Part shown: positions 24,474-34,086 of the stretch, one piece after another
How the letters are laid out: every line of letters begins with the position of its first letter
Position numbering within the stretch: position 1 is the first letter of the stretch
Source of the DNA: Aquamicrobium sp. LC103
GTDB taxonomy: Bacteria; Pseudomonadota; Alphaproteobacteria; Rhizobiales; Rhizobiaceae
Length of the DNA stretch: 64,000 nt
Direction of reading: 5' to 3'
Assembly: GCF_001014615.2 (NCBI RefSeq)
Contig: NZ_LBCQ02000003.1
Coordinates: forward strand, 372,001 to 436,000
Notes under the pieces: generated by a model
Database searches by the model: none
Seen by the model: the letters and a program-made list of their open reading frames with translations, nothing else
Told to the model about the DNA's origin: nothing
Position numbers and translations under genes: made by a program

Positions 24474-25460
24474 TCACGCCGCCGAAGCCTGCTCGGCTAT
24501 CGGCTCCGGCCGGCCGATCGCGGCGAAGAGTTCGGCATCCTCGCCGATCCCGGCATTCGGCGTAGTAAGCAGCTTGTCGCCGTAGAAGACCGAGTTCGCG
24601 CCGGCGACGAGGCAGAGGATCTGCGCCTCGCGGTTGAGGCTCGACCGGCCGGCCGAGAGCCGCACCATGGAAGCTGGCATCACCAGCCGCGCCGTCGCCA
24701 CCATCCGCACCAGTTCCAGCGGGTCGATGCGCGGCCGCCCGGCGAGCGGCGTGCCTTCGACCGGCACCAGCGCGTTGATCGGCACGCTTTCGGGGTGCGG
24801 CTCCATCGCCGCCAGCACCCGCAGCATCGACGCCCGGTCGCGCACCGTCTCGCCCATGCCGATGATGCCGCCGCAGCACAGGTCGATCCCGTGCGAGCGC
24901 ACGATCGCCAGCGTATCGAGCCGGTCCTGGTAGGCGCGGGTGGTGATGATTCGGCCGTAGAATTCCGGGCTGGTGTCGAGATTGTGGTTGTAGGCGGTCA
25001 GCCCCGCCGCCGCGAGCCGCTCCGCCTGGTGCGGCTTCAGCATGCCGAGCGTCACGCAGGCCTCCATGCCGAGCGCGCGCACGCCCTCGACCATAGCGAT
25101 CACGGCGTCGAACTCCCTGCCGTCGCGCACCTGCCGCCACGCCGCGCCCATGCAGAAGCGCTCCGCGCCCGCCGCCTTCGCCCTCGCCGCCATGGCGATC
25201 ACGCCGGCCGGGTCCATCAGCCTGTCGCGGGTCAGCTCGACCTCGCGATGATGCGCCGATTGCGGACAATAGGCGCAATCTTCCGGACAGCCGCCGGTCT
25301 TGATCGAAAGCAGGCTCGCCTTCTGCACCCTGTTGGGGTCGTGGTGGCGGCGATGCACGGCGTTGGCGCGCCCCACCAGTTCGAGCAGCGGCAGTTCGTG
25401 CAGCGCCACGATCTCCTCGGTCGTCCAGTCGTGCCGCATCGTTCCGTCCGCCGCCGTCAT
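24474..25460 (-). CDS. bioB: Biotin synthase BioB
   Basis: 328 residues. A radical-SAM enzyme that inserts sulfur into dethiobiotin, the last step of biotin synthesis. The 4Fe-4S motif is CPEDCAYC in [17 protein letters not shown]. Further family blocks are [36 protein letters not shown] and [11 protein letters not shown], and the conserved Arg in [14 protein letters not shown] near the 2Fe-2S site. Its ATG overlaps the bioY stop by 4 bp (ATGA), so the two are translationally coupled and share the BioR-controlled promoter before bioY. Other biotin genes (bioF, bioD, bioA) are not in the window. Confidence 0.96.
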   Translation of the reverse strand: MTAADGTMRHDWTTEEIVALHELPLLELVGRANAVHRRHHDPNRVQKASLLSIKTGGCPEDCAYCPQSAHHREVELTRDRLMDPAGVIAMAARAKAAGAERFCMGAAWRQVRDGREFDAVIAMVEGVRALGMEACVTLGMLKPHQAERLAAAGLTAYNHNLDTSPEFYGRIITTRAYQDRLDTLAIVRSHGIDLCCGGIIGMGETVRDRASMLRVLAAMEPHPESVPINALVPVEGTPLAGRPRIDPLELVRMVATARLVMPASMVRLSAGRSSLNREAQILCLVAGANSVFYGDKLLTTPNAGIGEDAELFAAIGRPEPIAEQASAA

Positions 25461-26032
25461 CGGCGCATGTCCCTGAGCCGGGCGAGCAAGGAGGACAGAA
25501 CCGCGCCGGCCGCCGCGACGATGCCGATCTTGACGAGGTCGCCGAACAGGAACGGCGCGACGCCGACGGCGAGAAGCTGGCCGGCGGGAACGAAGGCCGC
25601 GAGCCACGCCATGCCGGCCGCGTAGACCAGCGCCAGCCCGGCAAGCATCGCGCCGAGGCGGCCGATCGCGCCCCTGCCCCTCGCCAGCACGCCAACCAGC
25701 CATGAGGCTGCGAGGAAGCCGGCGAGATAACCGCCTGTCGGCCCCGCCAGATAGGCAAGGCCGACGCCGCGCTCCGGCGAGCCGGAAAACACCGGCAGGC
25801 CGGCGGCACCCGCCGCCAGATAGGCGAGGAAGATCGAAACCGCCACGCGCGGCCCGAAAGCGACGGCGAACGCCATCACGGCAAGCGTGTGCAGCGTCAT
25901 CGGCACCGGCCAGAACGGTATCTGCACCTTCGCCGCCAGCGTCATCAGCACCGCACCGGCAATCACCGTCGGCACGGTTCGCGCGGCCGCCATGGTTCGG
26001 TTTGCGGCAGGTCGGGTGACGGCATCGCTCAT
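25457..26032 (-). CDS. bioY: Biotin transporter substrate-binding subunit BioY
   Basis: 191 residues with about six membrane helices and the BioY signature ([17 protein letters not shown] near the start, [11 protein letters not shown] in the middle). BioY is the S component of an energy-coupling-factor transporter and can bind and import biotin alone or with BioMN; no bioM or bioN is seen here. AGGAGATCCGAA stands before ATG 26032; a longer frame to 26092 would read through the BioR box and is rejected. Pairing with bioB lets the cell switch together between uptake and synthesis. Confidence 0.93.
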   Translation of the reverse strand: MSDAVTRPAANRTMAAARTVPTVIAGAVLMTLAAKVQIPFWPVPMTLHTLAVMAFAVAFGPRVAVSIFLAYLAAGAAGLPVFSGSPERGVGLAYLAGPTGGYLAGFLAASWLVGVLARGRGAIGRLGAMLAGLALVYAAGMAWLAAFVPAGQLLAVGVAPFLFGDLVKIGIVAAAGAVLSSLLARLRDMRR

Positions 26033-26052
26033 TTCGGATCTCCTTTGGATAA

Positions 26053-26062
26053 TTATAGATAA
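26053..26062 (-). promoter_or_regulatory. BioR box before bioY-bioB
   Basis: TTATAGATAA on the plus strand (TTATCTATAA on the coding strand) matches the known alphaproteobacterial BioR operator. It lies 21-30 bp upstream of the bioY ATG. An identical box precedes bioR at 27797-27806. Confidence 0.88.
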
Positions 26063-26092
26063 TTTTTCGATTCTATCTCTAAAGGAGTCCAC

Positions 26093-27148
26093 AAAAATCC
26101 GGCGATGGCAAGAGCCCGCCTTTCCGAAGCACGTGGCCGCTGGATTTGCCGTTGTTTTTCAATCGGATATAAGTGGCAAAGGCACGACGCGCCGTCGCCC
26201 TCGCTGCTTCGCCATCTCGGGCTCGACCGAGGATTCATGTCGGAGCGGCGATGAAGGTGCAGGCCGGGTGGTTCAGGCGTGACGACCGAGGTCCCATCAG
26301 CCTCCTTTCCACAACCTTCATGCACCAGGACAAACACACAGGATCCCAAGCTCAGCGCCTCCGCTTGCGCTCCGGCTTCGCCCGACGCCCGGATTTATCC
26401 TTGTTTATCAGTTGGATGCTACAAAGAGACGGCAGGGCGGGAGAGGAATGGCGCGGCGATGGACTCACCTCGACCCCTACCCACAAGGGGGGAAGGGAAC
26501 TTTGCAGCGGCTTCGCTTGAATTCGGACTCGCCGATGAATCTGCGTCGCGCCACAAACGGGAATTTTTCCTGCAGAAGAGTGGGCGCGGCATCACAATTC
26601 CCTTCTCTTTGCGGGAACGGGGTGAGAGCAGAACCAGAGTCCCCCTCCCCCTTGTGGGGAGGGGTTAGGGGTGGGGGTATCGTGGAGCGCCGTACCGACT
26701 TCCTGCGTTCCCCCACCCGGTTTGCTTCGCAAACCACCTCTCCCCGCCGGGAGAAGCAACGGCCGCAATGCACGTTCCCGGTCCTAGGACAGTTCGGGTT
26801 TTCACCGACACGCCCCCTCCACCACTTCGTGGTCCCCCTCCCCCATGAAAATGGGGCAGGATCCAAGGTGCGGCCGGCCGCGACGCTGCTTCCTCCCCTG
26901 CGGAGCGGGGGGCCGAAGGACGGGCGAGACAAGCGGTTCGCCCTGAAGGACCACGCGAAGCATGGCGGAGGGGGCGTTCCAAGCGACGATTCCATTTCAT
27001 CTGGAAACGCCCTACGCAGGAAAAGCACCGGCCTCGCCACCGCCCTCTTCTCCCCCTGTGGGGAGAAGGTGGCCGCGAAGCGGCCGGATGAGGGGGAAAC
27101 GCCGGTGCCGCGAAGGCACGGCTTGCGAAGCCCCCGACAAACGTTTCC
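26093..27148. repeat. 1-kb repeat-filled spacer including composite copy B
   Basis: No gene. From about 26640 it contains CCCTCCCCCTTGTGGGGAGGGGTTAGGGGTGGGGGT. The composite element copy B is at about 26785-27013, sharing TTCACCGACAC, CCACCACTTCGTGGTCCCC and TTCCATTTCATCTGGAAACG with copy A. An RPE-like element, TTCTCCCCCTGTGGGGAGAAGGTGGCCGCGAAGCGGCCGGATGAGG, is at about 27048-27093. Long frames over it are compositional. Confidence 0.7.
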
Positions 27149-27793
27149 TCAACGGCGCGTGACCGCGGGCGTCCCCGGCTTCTGGCCGACCCATTGCACG
27201 TGCCGGGCGAGCACCGAGGCGGCGGTCTCCACCTGGCCCGCGCGCAATGCCGCGAGGATCGCGCGGTGGTCGCGGTCGGTCGGCGCCTCCCATTCGGCCC
27301 GCCATCCGGAAAACAGGAAGCGCGCGGAGGCCGTGTGCAGGTCGTCGATCGCCCTGAGCAGCCGGGGCATGGCGCAAGGGGTCAGGATCAGCCGGTGAAA
27401 CGACCGGTTCGCCGCCTCCCAGGCCTGCACGTCGCCGGCCTTGTCGCCCGCCCGCGTCGCTTCCTCCGCCTCGTCGAGTATGGCCCTGGTCAGATGCGGC
27501 GCGGCATGGCGCAGCGCCAGCACCTCGAGCGCGGCGCGCATCTCGGCCACCTCCTTGACCTCGTCGAGGCTGAAGCCTGCCACCCGCACGCCGCGCCGCG
27601 GTTCGCTCACCACCAGGCCCTGCGTCTCCAGCCTCCGGAACGCCTCGCGCACCGGCACGTGACTCGCGCCGAATTCCTCGGCGACATGGTCCTGCCTGAG
27701 CTTGGCGCCGGCCTCGATCTCGCCGGCGATGATGCGCTCGGCCAGCACCTTGCTGATCCGCACGGCTATGGTGTCGTCCCTGGCTGTCGTCAT
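27149..27793 (-). CDS. bioR: GntR-family biotin repressor BioR
   Basis: 214 residues. The N-terminal winged helix has VRISKVLAERIIAGEIEAGAKL then VPVREAFRRLETQGLV (about residues 10-70). The C-terminal FCD-type effector domain runs from about 85 to 205 (MRAALEVLALRHAAPHL; DRDHRAILAALRAG). BioR replaces the BirA repressor function in many alphaproteobacteria. Assignment rests on the family plus identical TTATAGATAA boxes before this gene and before bioY. Its own box ends 4 bp before the start codon, where a ribosome-binding site would be, so autorepression is expected. Confidence 0.9.
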   Translation of the reverse strand: MTTARDDTIAVRISKVLAERIIAGEIEAGAKLRQDHVAEEFGASHVPVREAFRRLETQGLVVSEPRRGVRVAGFSLDEVKEVAEMRAALEVLALRHAAPHLTRAILDEAEEATRAGDKAGDVQAWEAANRSFHRLILTPCAMPRLLRAIDDLHTASARFLFSGWRAEWEAPTDRDHRAILAALRAGQVETAASVLARHVQWVGQKPGTPAVTRR

Positions 27794-27796
27794 GAT

Positions 27797-27806
27797 TTAT
27801 AGATAA
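27797..27806 (-). promoter_or_regulatory. BioR box before bioR
   Basis: TTATAGATAA, identical to the box before bioY, begins 4 bp upstream of the bioR ATG. Binding here would occlude transcription start or translation and give autoregulation. Confidence 0.85.
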
Positions 27807-27893
27807 TTTGGAGCAGCCGCGCCGTCGAGCCACTAATTTGCCGCGCGGACGAGCCCGGGAGCGGCGTTGGAGCCGCGCCCCGGCCTCGCGCCG

Positions 27894-28763
<870 letters not shown>

Positions 28764-28887
28764 CGAAACCTCCCTGGCGATGGCGACATGCATTGCGGGC
28801 AGCCTAGCGGCGAGCGCCGGCTGGGGAAACCGGAATCGTGCCGCACGAATGGAAGGCGAAGACGGCCGCCGGAACGCTTTCGGGAAC

Positions 28888-30123
28888 TCAGTCCGGGATT
28901 GCCGCCTCGATGAGCCGCATATGCGCCAGCACGACCGGTGCGAGCAGCCGGGCGTCCACCTTGTCGAGCGTGTCCTCCCGCGTATGGAACCAGCGGTGCA
29001 CGCCGAGCACGGCGAAGGCCTTTTCATATCCCCGCCCCGTGATGACGGAAAGCTCGCCAGCCTCGCTCAACACCGGCTGCGGGCGTTCCAGGCCCGAGAG
29101 GCCGCCGAACGCCGCCGCCGCCGCGTCAAGCAGCGGCTCGGTCGCCATCAGCATCCTTTGCGGATCGGCCGAGGGAAGAACCACGGAACGATCGCGCAGC
29201 TCCAGCATGTCGCGAGCGGCGAGCGTCGCGCCGACATGCACCCACAGTGCCGTGTCGCGCGGGCCGGGCGCCATCTCCATCGCACGGTGCGCGCCGCCGA
29301 AGCGGTATTCGTGCCCTCCCGAATTGAGCGCGAACAGCGAATGATCCGGGTAGCGCATCGCGGCCCATTCGATCAGCGCGAGAAACGCAGCGGTCCCGGT
29401 GCCGCGCTCGCCCACGCAGTCGAACCAGCCGGTCCTCGGCGTCGAGAAGGCCAGCCAGCGGGGGCCGCGTTCGAGCCTGCCGACGAGATTGGCGGTCGGC
29501 CTCCGCCCCGCGATGCCATCCAATGTCAGCGTCGCCGTTTCGCCCCGCGCGGCGGCGGAAAGCAAGGGCTCCAGGTTCCTGGGCGCGAGGATCGCCGTCG
29601 GGACGGCGACGAAAGGCGCGTCCGCCGGAGCGTTGAGCGCTACCGCCTCGCCCGAAGGTCCCATCGTCGCGATGACGATCGCCCTGGCACCCGCATCCGC
29701 CGCCGCCCGCACCAACGGGCCGATCGGCGGCAGCCAGATCGCCGCGTGCCGTCGGTACGGGGCAATAATGAGCGCGATCGCGCCGCCCGCCCCCGCGGCG
29801 TCGTGAGCGCCATGCACCGGCGCCAGCCGTGCGGTGATGCCGGTCGCTCCCGTGGTGACGACCGGGGCTTGCGGCAGAACCTCTGCCATTGCGTCGCCGC
29901 ATTGCAGGCGGCAGACCATCGGCGTGAAGAACGGGACGTCGAAGGCTTGCGCCTCGACCGACAGGCCGGCGGCGCGCATCCGTTCTGCGACCCATGTTGC
30001 CGTCCCCTCGTCGCCGGGTCCGCCCGAATATTTCTCCCAGAGGCCGGCATGGCGGCGGAGATCGTCGGCGAGCCGGGAGACGAAGTTCCCGTCTTCCGGC
30101 AAATCTGGCTCCAGCCGCGTCAC
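28888..30123 (-). CDS. M28-like peptidase with degenerate metal site
   Basis: About 411 residues from a GTG at 30123 (GGGACGGG upstream; a TTG at 30144 is also in frame). A protease-associated (PA) type domain seems to occupy residues about 110-190 (AGARAIVIATMGPSGEAV). The flanking parts fit an M28 aminopeptidase fold: SGGPGDEGTATWVAERM, HSLFALNSGGHEYRFGGAHRAM, and VHRWFHTREDTLDKVD with the last histidine ligand. The usual EE pair and the D-N motif are not intact (SGGHE; FDCVGERGTGT), so activity is uncertain. It is not a close match to any named peptidase. The stop of the solute-binding gene lies 17 bp upstream, so the two are probably co-transcribed. Confidence 0.6.
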   Translation of the reverse strand: MTRLEPDLPEDGNFVSRLADDLRRHAGLWEKYSGGPGDEGTATWVAERMRAAGLSVEAQAFDVPFFTPMVCRLQCGDAMAEVLPQAPVVTTGATGITARLAPVHGAHDAAGAGGAIALIIAPYRRHAAIWLPPIGPLVRAAADAGARAIVIATMGPSGEAVALNAPADAPFVAVPTAILAPRNLEPLLSAAARGETATLTLDGIAGRRPTANLVGRLERGPRWLAFSTPRTGWFDCVGERGTGTAAFLALIEWAAMRYPDHSLFALNSGGHEYRFGGAHRAMEMAPGPRDTALWVHVGATLAARDMLELRDRSVVLPSADPQRMLMATEPLLDAAAAAFGGLSGLERPQPVLSEAGELSVITGRGYEKAFAVLGVHRWFHTREDTLDKVDARLLAPVVLAHMRLIEAAIPD

Positions 30124-30140
30124 GCCCGCCCGTCCCGTGT

Positions 30141-31151
30141 TCAATGATACATCTCGCCGGCCAGCTTGAGCATGCGCTCGCGCACCTCCGGATCCTCCTG
30201 CGTGCCCAGGAGCCCGACCTCCAGATACGGTCTGGCGTCTTCCGGATACGACGCTTCCAGCCCCTTCACGGTCGGCCGGCGGCCCGACCCTGCATAGGCG
30301 AGCTGCGCCTCCTCCGACAGGAAGAAGTCGATGAACAGCCGCGCCGCGTTCGGATGGGCCGCGTCCTTGACGACGCCCGCGTCGAAATTGCCGTAGGGCG
30401 TCCCCTCCTCGGGCAGCACGACCGCCAGCGGCAGCCCCTTGTTCAGGAGCGCGTCGGGTAGGACATAGGGCAGGTAGATCGGATACTCGCCGCGCGCGAC
30501 CCGGCGCGCGTTTTCCCGAATCTCGCGGCTGAACACGATTTCGTTCCTGGCGAGTTTCTCGTGGAATTCCTTGCCGAGCTTGTCGTAGGTCACGGCGAAA
30601 AACAGGCCGCCGCCACCCAGCGCGCGAAAATCGTCCGAGAGGATCTTGCCCTTCCATTTCGGGTCCGCCAGGTCGGCCCAGCTCTTCGGGCGGTCTGCTT
30701 CCGGAACCAGCCCCTCGTTCACGACGATGGCGAAGCTCTGCGAAAAGATCGGCACCCTGAATTCGCTCGCCGGAAACATCTCGTCCAGGCCCGCCATGTT
30801 GGGAATCTCGCCATGCGGCTGCAGCACGCCCATCTTCTCCAGCGTCACCGAGCCGCCGCTGAAGGCCACGTCGGCCTGGGTTCTGCCGGTCGCCCCCTCC
30901 AGCCGCAGGCGTTCGACGAGTTCGCTCGCCCGCATCTCCAGCGTCTGCACCGGTATGCCGTATTTAGCCTCGAAGGAATCCGTGATCTTCTTCAATTCCG
31001 GCACGCCGACCTGCGCCGAATAGAGCTTGACCACGCCCTCCGCCTTCGCCGCTTCGACGACCGCATCCCAGTCTTCCGCTTGAGCCGCGACGGCCGTGAG
31101 GAGCCACAAGGCTCCGGCACAGGCGATCGCCAGCAGGTTCTTCCCGATCAT
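30141..31151 (-). CDS. ABC transporter extracellular solute-binding protein (family 1, Fe3+/sugar type)
   Basis: 336 residues. Signal peptide (AIACAGALWLLTAVAAQAE). The mature part has the bilobal binding-protein signature: VVKLYSAQVGVPELKKITDSFEAKYGIPVQ near the start, the linker WADLADPKWKGKIL, then NAARLFIDFFLSEEAQLAYA. This group includes ferric-iron and some sugar or phosphonate binders. The ATG at 31151 has GGGAGG 6 bases upstream; an ATG at 31157 touches the site. No permease or ATPase gene is adjacent, so it either serves a distant transporter or is an orphan. It lies between a propeller glycosidase-like gene and an M28-like gene on the same strand. Confidence 0.82.
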   Translation of the reverse strand: MIGKNLLAIACAGALWLLTAVAAQAEDWDAVVEAAKAEGVVKLYSAQVGVPELKKITDSFEAKYGIPVQTLEMRASELVERLRLEGATGRTQADVAFSGGSVTLEKMGVLQPHGEIPNMAGLDEMFPASEFRVPIFSQSFAIVVNEGLVPEADRPKSWADLADPKWKGKILSDDFRALGGGGLFFAVTYDKLGKEFHEKLARNEIVFSREIRENARRVARGEYPIYLPYVLPDALLNKGLPLAVVLPEEGTPYGNFDAGVVKDAAHPNAARLFIDFFLSEEAQLAYAGSGRRPTVKGLEASYPEDARPYLEVGLLGTQEDPEVRERMLKLAGEMYH

Positions 31152-31180
31152 TTCCATCCTCCCGTTTGTGTCCGTTCCCG

Positions 31181-32092
31181 TTAGAGCAATTCCGCGATGC
31201 AGATTCCCGCCTCTCCCGCCGCGGCGTAAAGCAGATATGTCCTGCCGTCCTCCTCGAAGACGGCGGGGTCGCGGAGCTGGCGGACGGGGTGCCGGACACC
31301 GCCCATCTCGGAAGCGGCGAGCGGCAGCTCGCTTCCCTCGTAAGGGCGCTCCGGGCTCAGGATCACGGCGCCCGGCTCGACGCTCCAGGACATCCAGTCC
31401 GGTCTGAGGTCGAGCGTCGTCGCGATGATCGATTCCGGGCAATCGCCGCGGTTCGTGTAATAGATGTCGAGCTCGTCGCCCCGCACCCGCACCGCCGAAT
31501 GACGCATCTGCGGCGTGAACAGCGACGGCCCGCGCTCGAACGGCGAAAGCCCGTCCCCGGAACGCCACATCGTGCCGGGCATGGTCATCGCGTGGACCAT
31601 GCCGTCCCATCGGAAAACCCGCGCGTACCAATCCATGAGGATCGCCGGATCGGCCTCGAAGCGAAGCCCGTCCCGCGAGAGCGCGACCCGCGTCTTCTGG
31701 TTGGAGAAGGCGTCGACCACCCCGTGATAGTAGAGCCGGATCTCGCGCCGCTCCTCGTCGACGAAGACGTCCGGCGAGGCGATGTGATCGATGAAATGGG
31801 ATTCCGTCACATGCAGCACGCCCGGCTCGAATATCCGCCAGGGTCCGGCGAGTTCGTCCGCATGGGCCAGGCGGATGTGGTCGCCATAATGGGAGGCGAA
31901 ATACAGGTAATAGCGCCCGAGCGGATCGGGGACCCAGTCCGGCACCCGGATCAGCGACGGACCGTTTATGTTCGAGCCGATGCCGGGGGAGAGGTCCGGC
32001 GAAATGATCGGCCGATCCACGAGCCGGCGGACCCTGGCCCGAGTGGAAGCTTTCTGCAAATGATCCGCGTTCGACCGGATGCGGTCGTGCAT
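31181..32092 (-). CDS. Five-bladed beta-propeller glycoside-hydrolase-like protein
   Basis: About 303 residues, no signal peptide. Repeated blade-like patterns recur: PSLIRVPDWVPDPLGRYYLYFASH, GVLHVTESHFIDHIASPDVFVDE, IRLYYHGVVDAF, DELDIYYTNRG and QLRDPAVFEEDGRTYLLYA. The YYLYFASH / DPAVFEEDGRTYLLYA type is typical of GH32/43/130-like propellers (clan J/F folds), with acidic residues at the blade starts. Specific activity cannot be assigned. ATG 32092 is chosen; ATG 32164 would add 24 residues of poor character. It is 29 bp from the solute-binding gene and likely in the same transcript. Confidence 0.6.
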   Translation of the reverse strand: MHDRIRSNADHLQKASTRARVRRLVDRPIISPDLSPGIGSNINGPSLIRVPDWVPDPLGRYYLYFASHYGDHIRLAHADELAGPWRIFEPGVLHVTESHFIDHIASPDVFVDEERREIRLYYHGVVDAFSNQKTRVALSRDGLRFEADPAILMDWYARVFRWDGMVHAMTMPGTMWRSGDGLSPFERGPSLFTPQMRHSAVRVRGDELDIYYTNRGDCPESIIATTLDLRPDWMSWSVEPGAVILSPERPYEGSELPLAASEMGGVRHPVRQLRDPAVFEEDGRTYLLYAAAGEAGICIAELL

Positions 32093-32240
32093 TTCCGGCG
32101 CCACCGGCGATCCTCCCGTTTCCGGGAAAATCCTATGGCGGCGGCCCGGTCGGACAAAGTTCAAAGTGACGGCATCAGTTTTCGCGTTTCGAGAAAGCCT
32201 GTCGGCCCCGTCGGCATTCGCCCTTTCCTTTGGACCGGGC

Positions 32241-32945
32241 CTACCCCGCCTGCGGTCCGGGTCCCGCGATCAGGCTGCGGGTGACGAGCTGGCCGAGATA
32301 GATCACGAAGGCGCAGCCGACGGGAAAGATGATCTCGTTGATCGAGGTGGAGACCACCGCCGGCAGTTGCGGCGGCGTGCCCTTGGCCACCGCCACGCGG
32401 TAGGTCAGCACCGAGATCGCGGTTCCGAAGGTGAGCCCGATCAGCGCGCCCACCGAGATATAGGGCAGCGCCGAGGCGCTTCCGCGCTGCACCAGCCGCG
32501 CCAGCAGCCAGCCCAGCAGCCCGTATTCCAGCGCCTTCAGCGTGCTTATCGTGGCGACCGAGAGCACCGCCGGCTGGCCGGCCGCCTCCACCAGGCTCGC
32601 CATGATCTTCTGGCTCGCCCGGGCGACCGCCAGCGCGGCCGGCGCGACCAGCATCGAAAGCAGCCCCGCCATCGCCGGGCGCGCCTTGCTTATCGAGGTC
32701 GCGGTCCCCACGCCGACGCAGACGAGGAGCGACCAGGTGATGCCCTGCGCGATGTCGACGAAGAGCTGGGCAGCGGGGATGGCCGCGCCGCTGGCGAGCT
32801 TGGCGACGAAGATGACGGCCTGCATCACGAAGCCGAGCGCGATCGCCGCCAGCGAAATGAAGGCGACGCGGCGCGCGACATGCCGTCCGCCGCCAGCCGA
32901 CGGATCAAAAGGAGTTGGCGAGCTTGTGTCGCTCATCGTCTGCAT
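32241..32945 (-). CDS. Conserved polytopic membrane protein, unknown
   Basis: 234 residues with about six hydrophobic helices (about 25-49, 60-84, 92-110, 125-150, 158-183, 198-222) and short loops. No transporter or enzyme signature is recognised. The N-terminus is hydrophilic (SDTSSPTPFDPSAGG). ATG 32945 has AGG 7-9 bases upstream; ATG 32936 is also possible. It stands alone between the glycosidase-like gene and repeat DNA. Confidence 0.65.
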   Translation of the reverse strand: MQTMSDTSSPTPFDPSAGGGRHVARRVAFISLAAIALGFVMQAVIFVAKLASGAAIPAAQLFVDIAQGITWSLLVCVGVGTATSISKARPAMAGLLSMLVAPAALAVARASQKIMASLVEAAGQPAVLSVATISTLKALEYGLLGWLLARLVQRGSASALPYISVGALIGLTFGTAISVLTYRVAVAKGTPPQLPAVVSTSINEIIFPVGCAFVIYLGQLVTRSLIAGPGPQAG

Positions 32946-33360
32946 CTGGAAACCTGCCTTGGAAAAGCGCGGCCATTGCGCCGGCCGTCGTCTGGCGCCC
33001 CAATCCCCGCGGCGCGCAAACTACATCACGCCCTTGCGGCGCGAAAACGCGTCCCGACACATCCAAAAGGCTAGGTTTCCCGCTTTGCGCCTACTCCTTT
33101 GGAATAGTGGCGGATGAGGCGGCGTCGCGTCGCGCGGAGGAAACAATCCCTCCAACGTCTTCGGTGGCCTTCGAGCATTTCCGGATAGGGTGGATTCGTC
33201 CCTCTGCGGACAGCCCCCTCCGGTCCTTCGCGCCACCTCGCCCGTAAACGGAGGAGGACCAGCTTGCAGCCGTCCACAGCGCGGCGCCTCCCCCTGCGAA
33301 GCGCAGGTCCGAAGGACGCCGAAAGTCCAGAGGCTAGGCTCAGTGACGGCCCGAAACAGC
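32946..33360. repeat. Repeat-containing spacer, no gene
   Basis: About 415 bp. From 33190 to 33335 it carries the CCCCTCCGGTCCTTCG / GGCCCGTAAACGG / GAAGCGCAGGTCCGAAGGACG repeat family. The first half has no recognisable feature beyond the presumed promoter of the membrane protein. Confidence 0.5.
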
Positions 33361-33846
33361 CTAGGACAGGCTCTTCAGCAGCTTTTCCAGAAGCCCCGCC
33401 AGCGTCGCCTGCTCCTGCGGCGTCAGCCCCGACAGTATCTCCCACTCGTTCTCGACATGGACGGTGACCGCCTCGTCGATCAGCGTGCGTCCTTTCTCGG
33501 TAAGCCGCACGATCACCCCCCGCCGGTCCTGCGGATGCGGGCCGCGCGCGATCAAGCCCGCCTTTTCCAGCCTGTCGAGCCGGTTGGTCATGGCCCCGGA
33601 CGTCACCATCGTCGCTTCATAGAGCGCCGTCGGCGTCAGCGCGAATGGCTTGCCCGACCGCCGCAGCGTCGCCAGCACGTCGAACTCGCCCTGCTGCAGC
33701 CCGAAACGCGCGAAGACCGGCGCCAGCCTGTCGCGCGATATCGCCGTCGCCGCCTGGTTCAGCCGCCCCAGCACCGCCATCGGGCTCGGATCGAGATCCG
33801 GCCGCTCGCGCCGCCACTGCTCGACCGCCCTGCCTGCCCTGTCCAT
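33361..33846 (-). CDS. MarR-family transcriptional regulator
   Basis: 161 residues. The winged helix covers FDVLATLRRSGKPFALTPTALYEATMVTSGAMTNRLDRLEKAGLIARGPHPQDRRGVIVRLTEKGR, with the MarR wing DRRGVIVRLT. It is divergent from the small ORF and EamA transporter gene, and the spacer carries ATCTTGACAT / ATCTTGTCAT repeats, so it probably represses both itself and the exporter. The ligand is unknown. Confidence 0.88.
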   Translation of the reverse strand: MDRAGRAVEQWRRERPDLDPSPMAVLGRLNQAATAISRDRLAPVFARFGLQQGEFDVLATLRRSGKPFALTPTALYEATMVTSGAMTNRLDRLEKAGLIARGPHPQDRRGVIVRLTEKGRTLIDEAVTVHVENEWEILSGLTPQEQATLAGLLEKLLKSLS

Positions 33847-33863
33847 TTATCTCACCACTAAGT

Positions 33864-33888
33864 ATCTTGACATAAAGAATCTTGTCAT
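33864..33888. promoter_or_regulatory. MarR operator candidate
   Basis: ATCTTGACAT (33864-33873) and ATCTTGTCAT (33879-33888) are direct repeats with a 15-bp period; the TGACA and TGTCA cores also form an inverted repeat. They lie 18-42 bp upstream of the marR ATG, in the spacer shared with the divergent transporter operon. Confidence 0.5.
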
Positions 33889-33957
33889 TAAGCTTACATT
33901 GAAAAAGGGCTGCCGCCAAGCCGTTCGGCGCCCTCACCCGTTTTCAGGAGGCGAACG

Positions 33958-34086
33958 ATGACCAGAGGCGCAATTTCCGTTGGCGGCCTTCGCCGGAAAT
34001 CCTTCAGCCGCGGGGCGGTCAAGGCGCGCGCGGCGCCGGCGCGCGGCCAATCCTTCGATCTCGACGAGAAGGTTTCCGGCAAATGA
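33958..34086 (+). CDS. 42-aa leader ORF coupled to the EamA transporter
   Basis: A very short frame starting ATG 33958 with an excellent ribosome-binding site (CAGGAGGCGAACG). It encodes 42 residues, basic at first (GGLRRKSFSRGAVKARAAPARG) then ending DEKVSGK. Its TGA overlaps the transporter ATG (ATGA), so ribosomes finishing it can start the transporter, whose own upstream sequence lacks a comparable Shine-Dalgarno. It may be a true small protein or a coupling leader. No similarity recognised. Confidence 0.5.
   Translation: MTRGAISVGGLRRKSFSRGAVKARAAPARGQSFDLDEKVSGK

Noticed and set aside
26412-27398. A 328-codon plus-strand frame before and over bioR
   Set aside because: It reads through several known repeats and into the antisense of bioR; composition is that of repeats.
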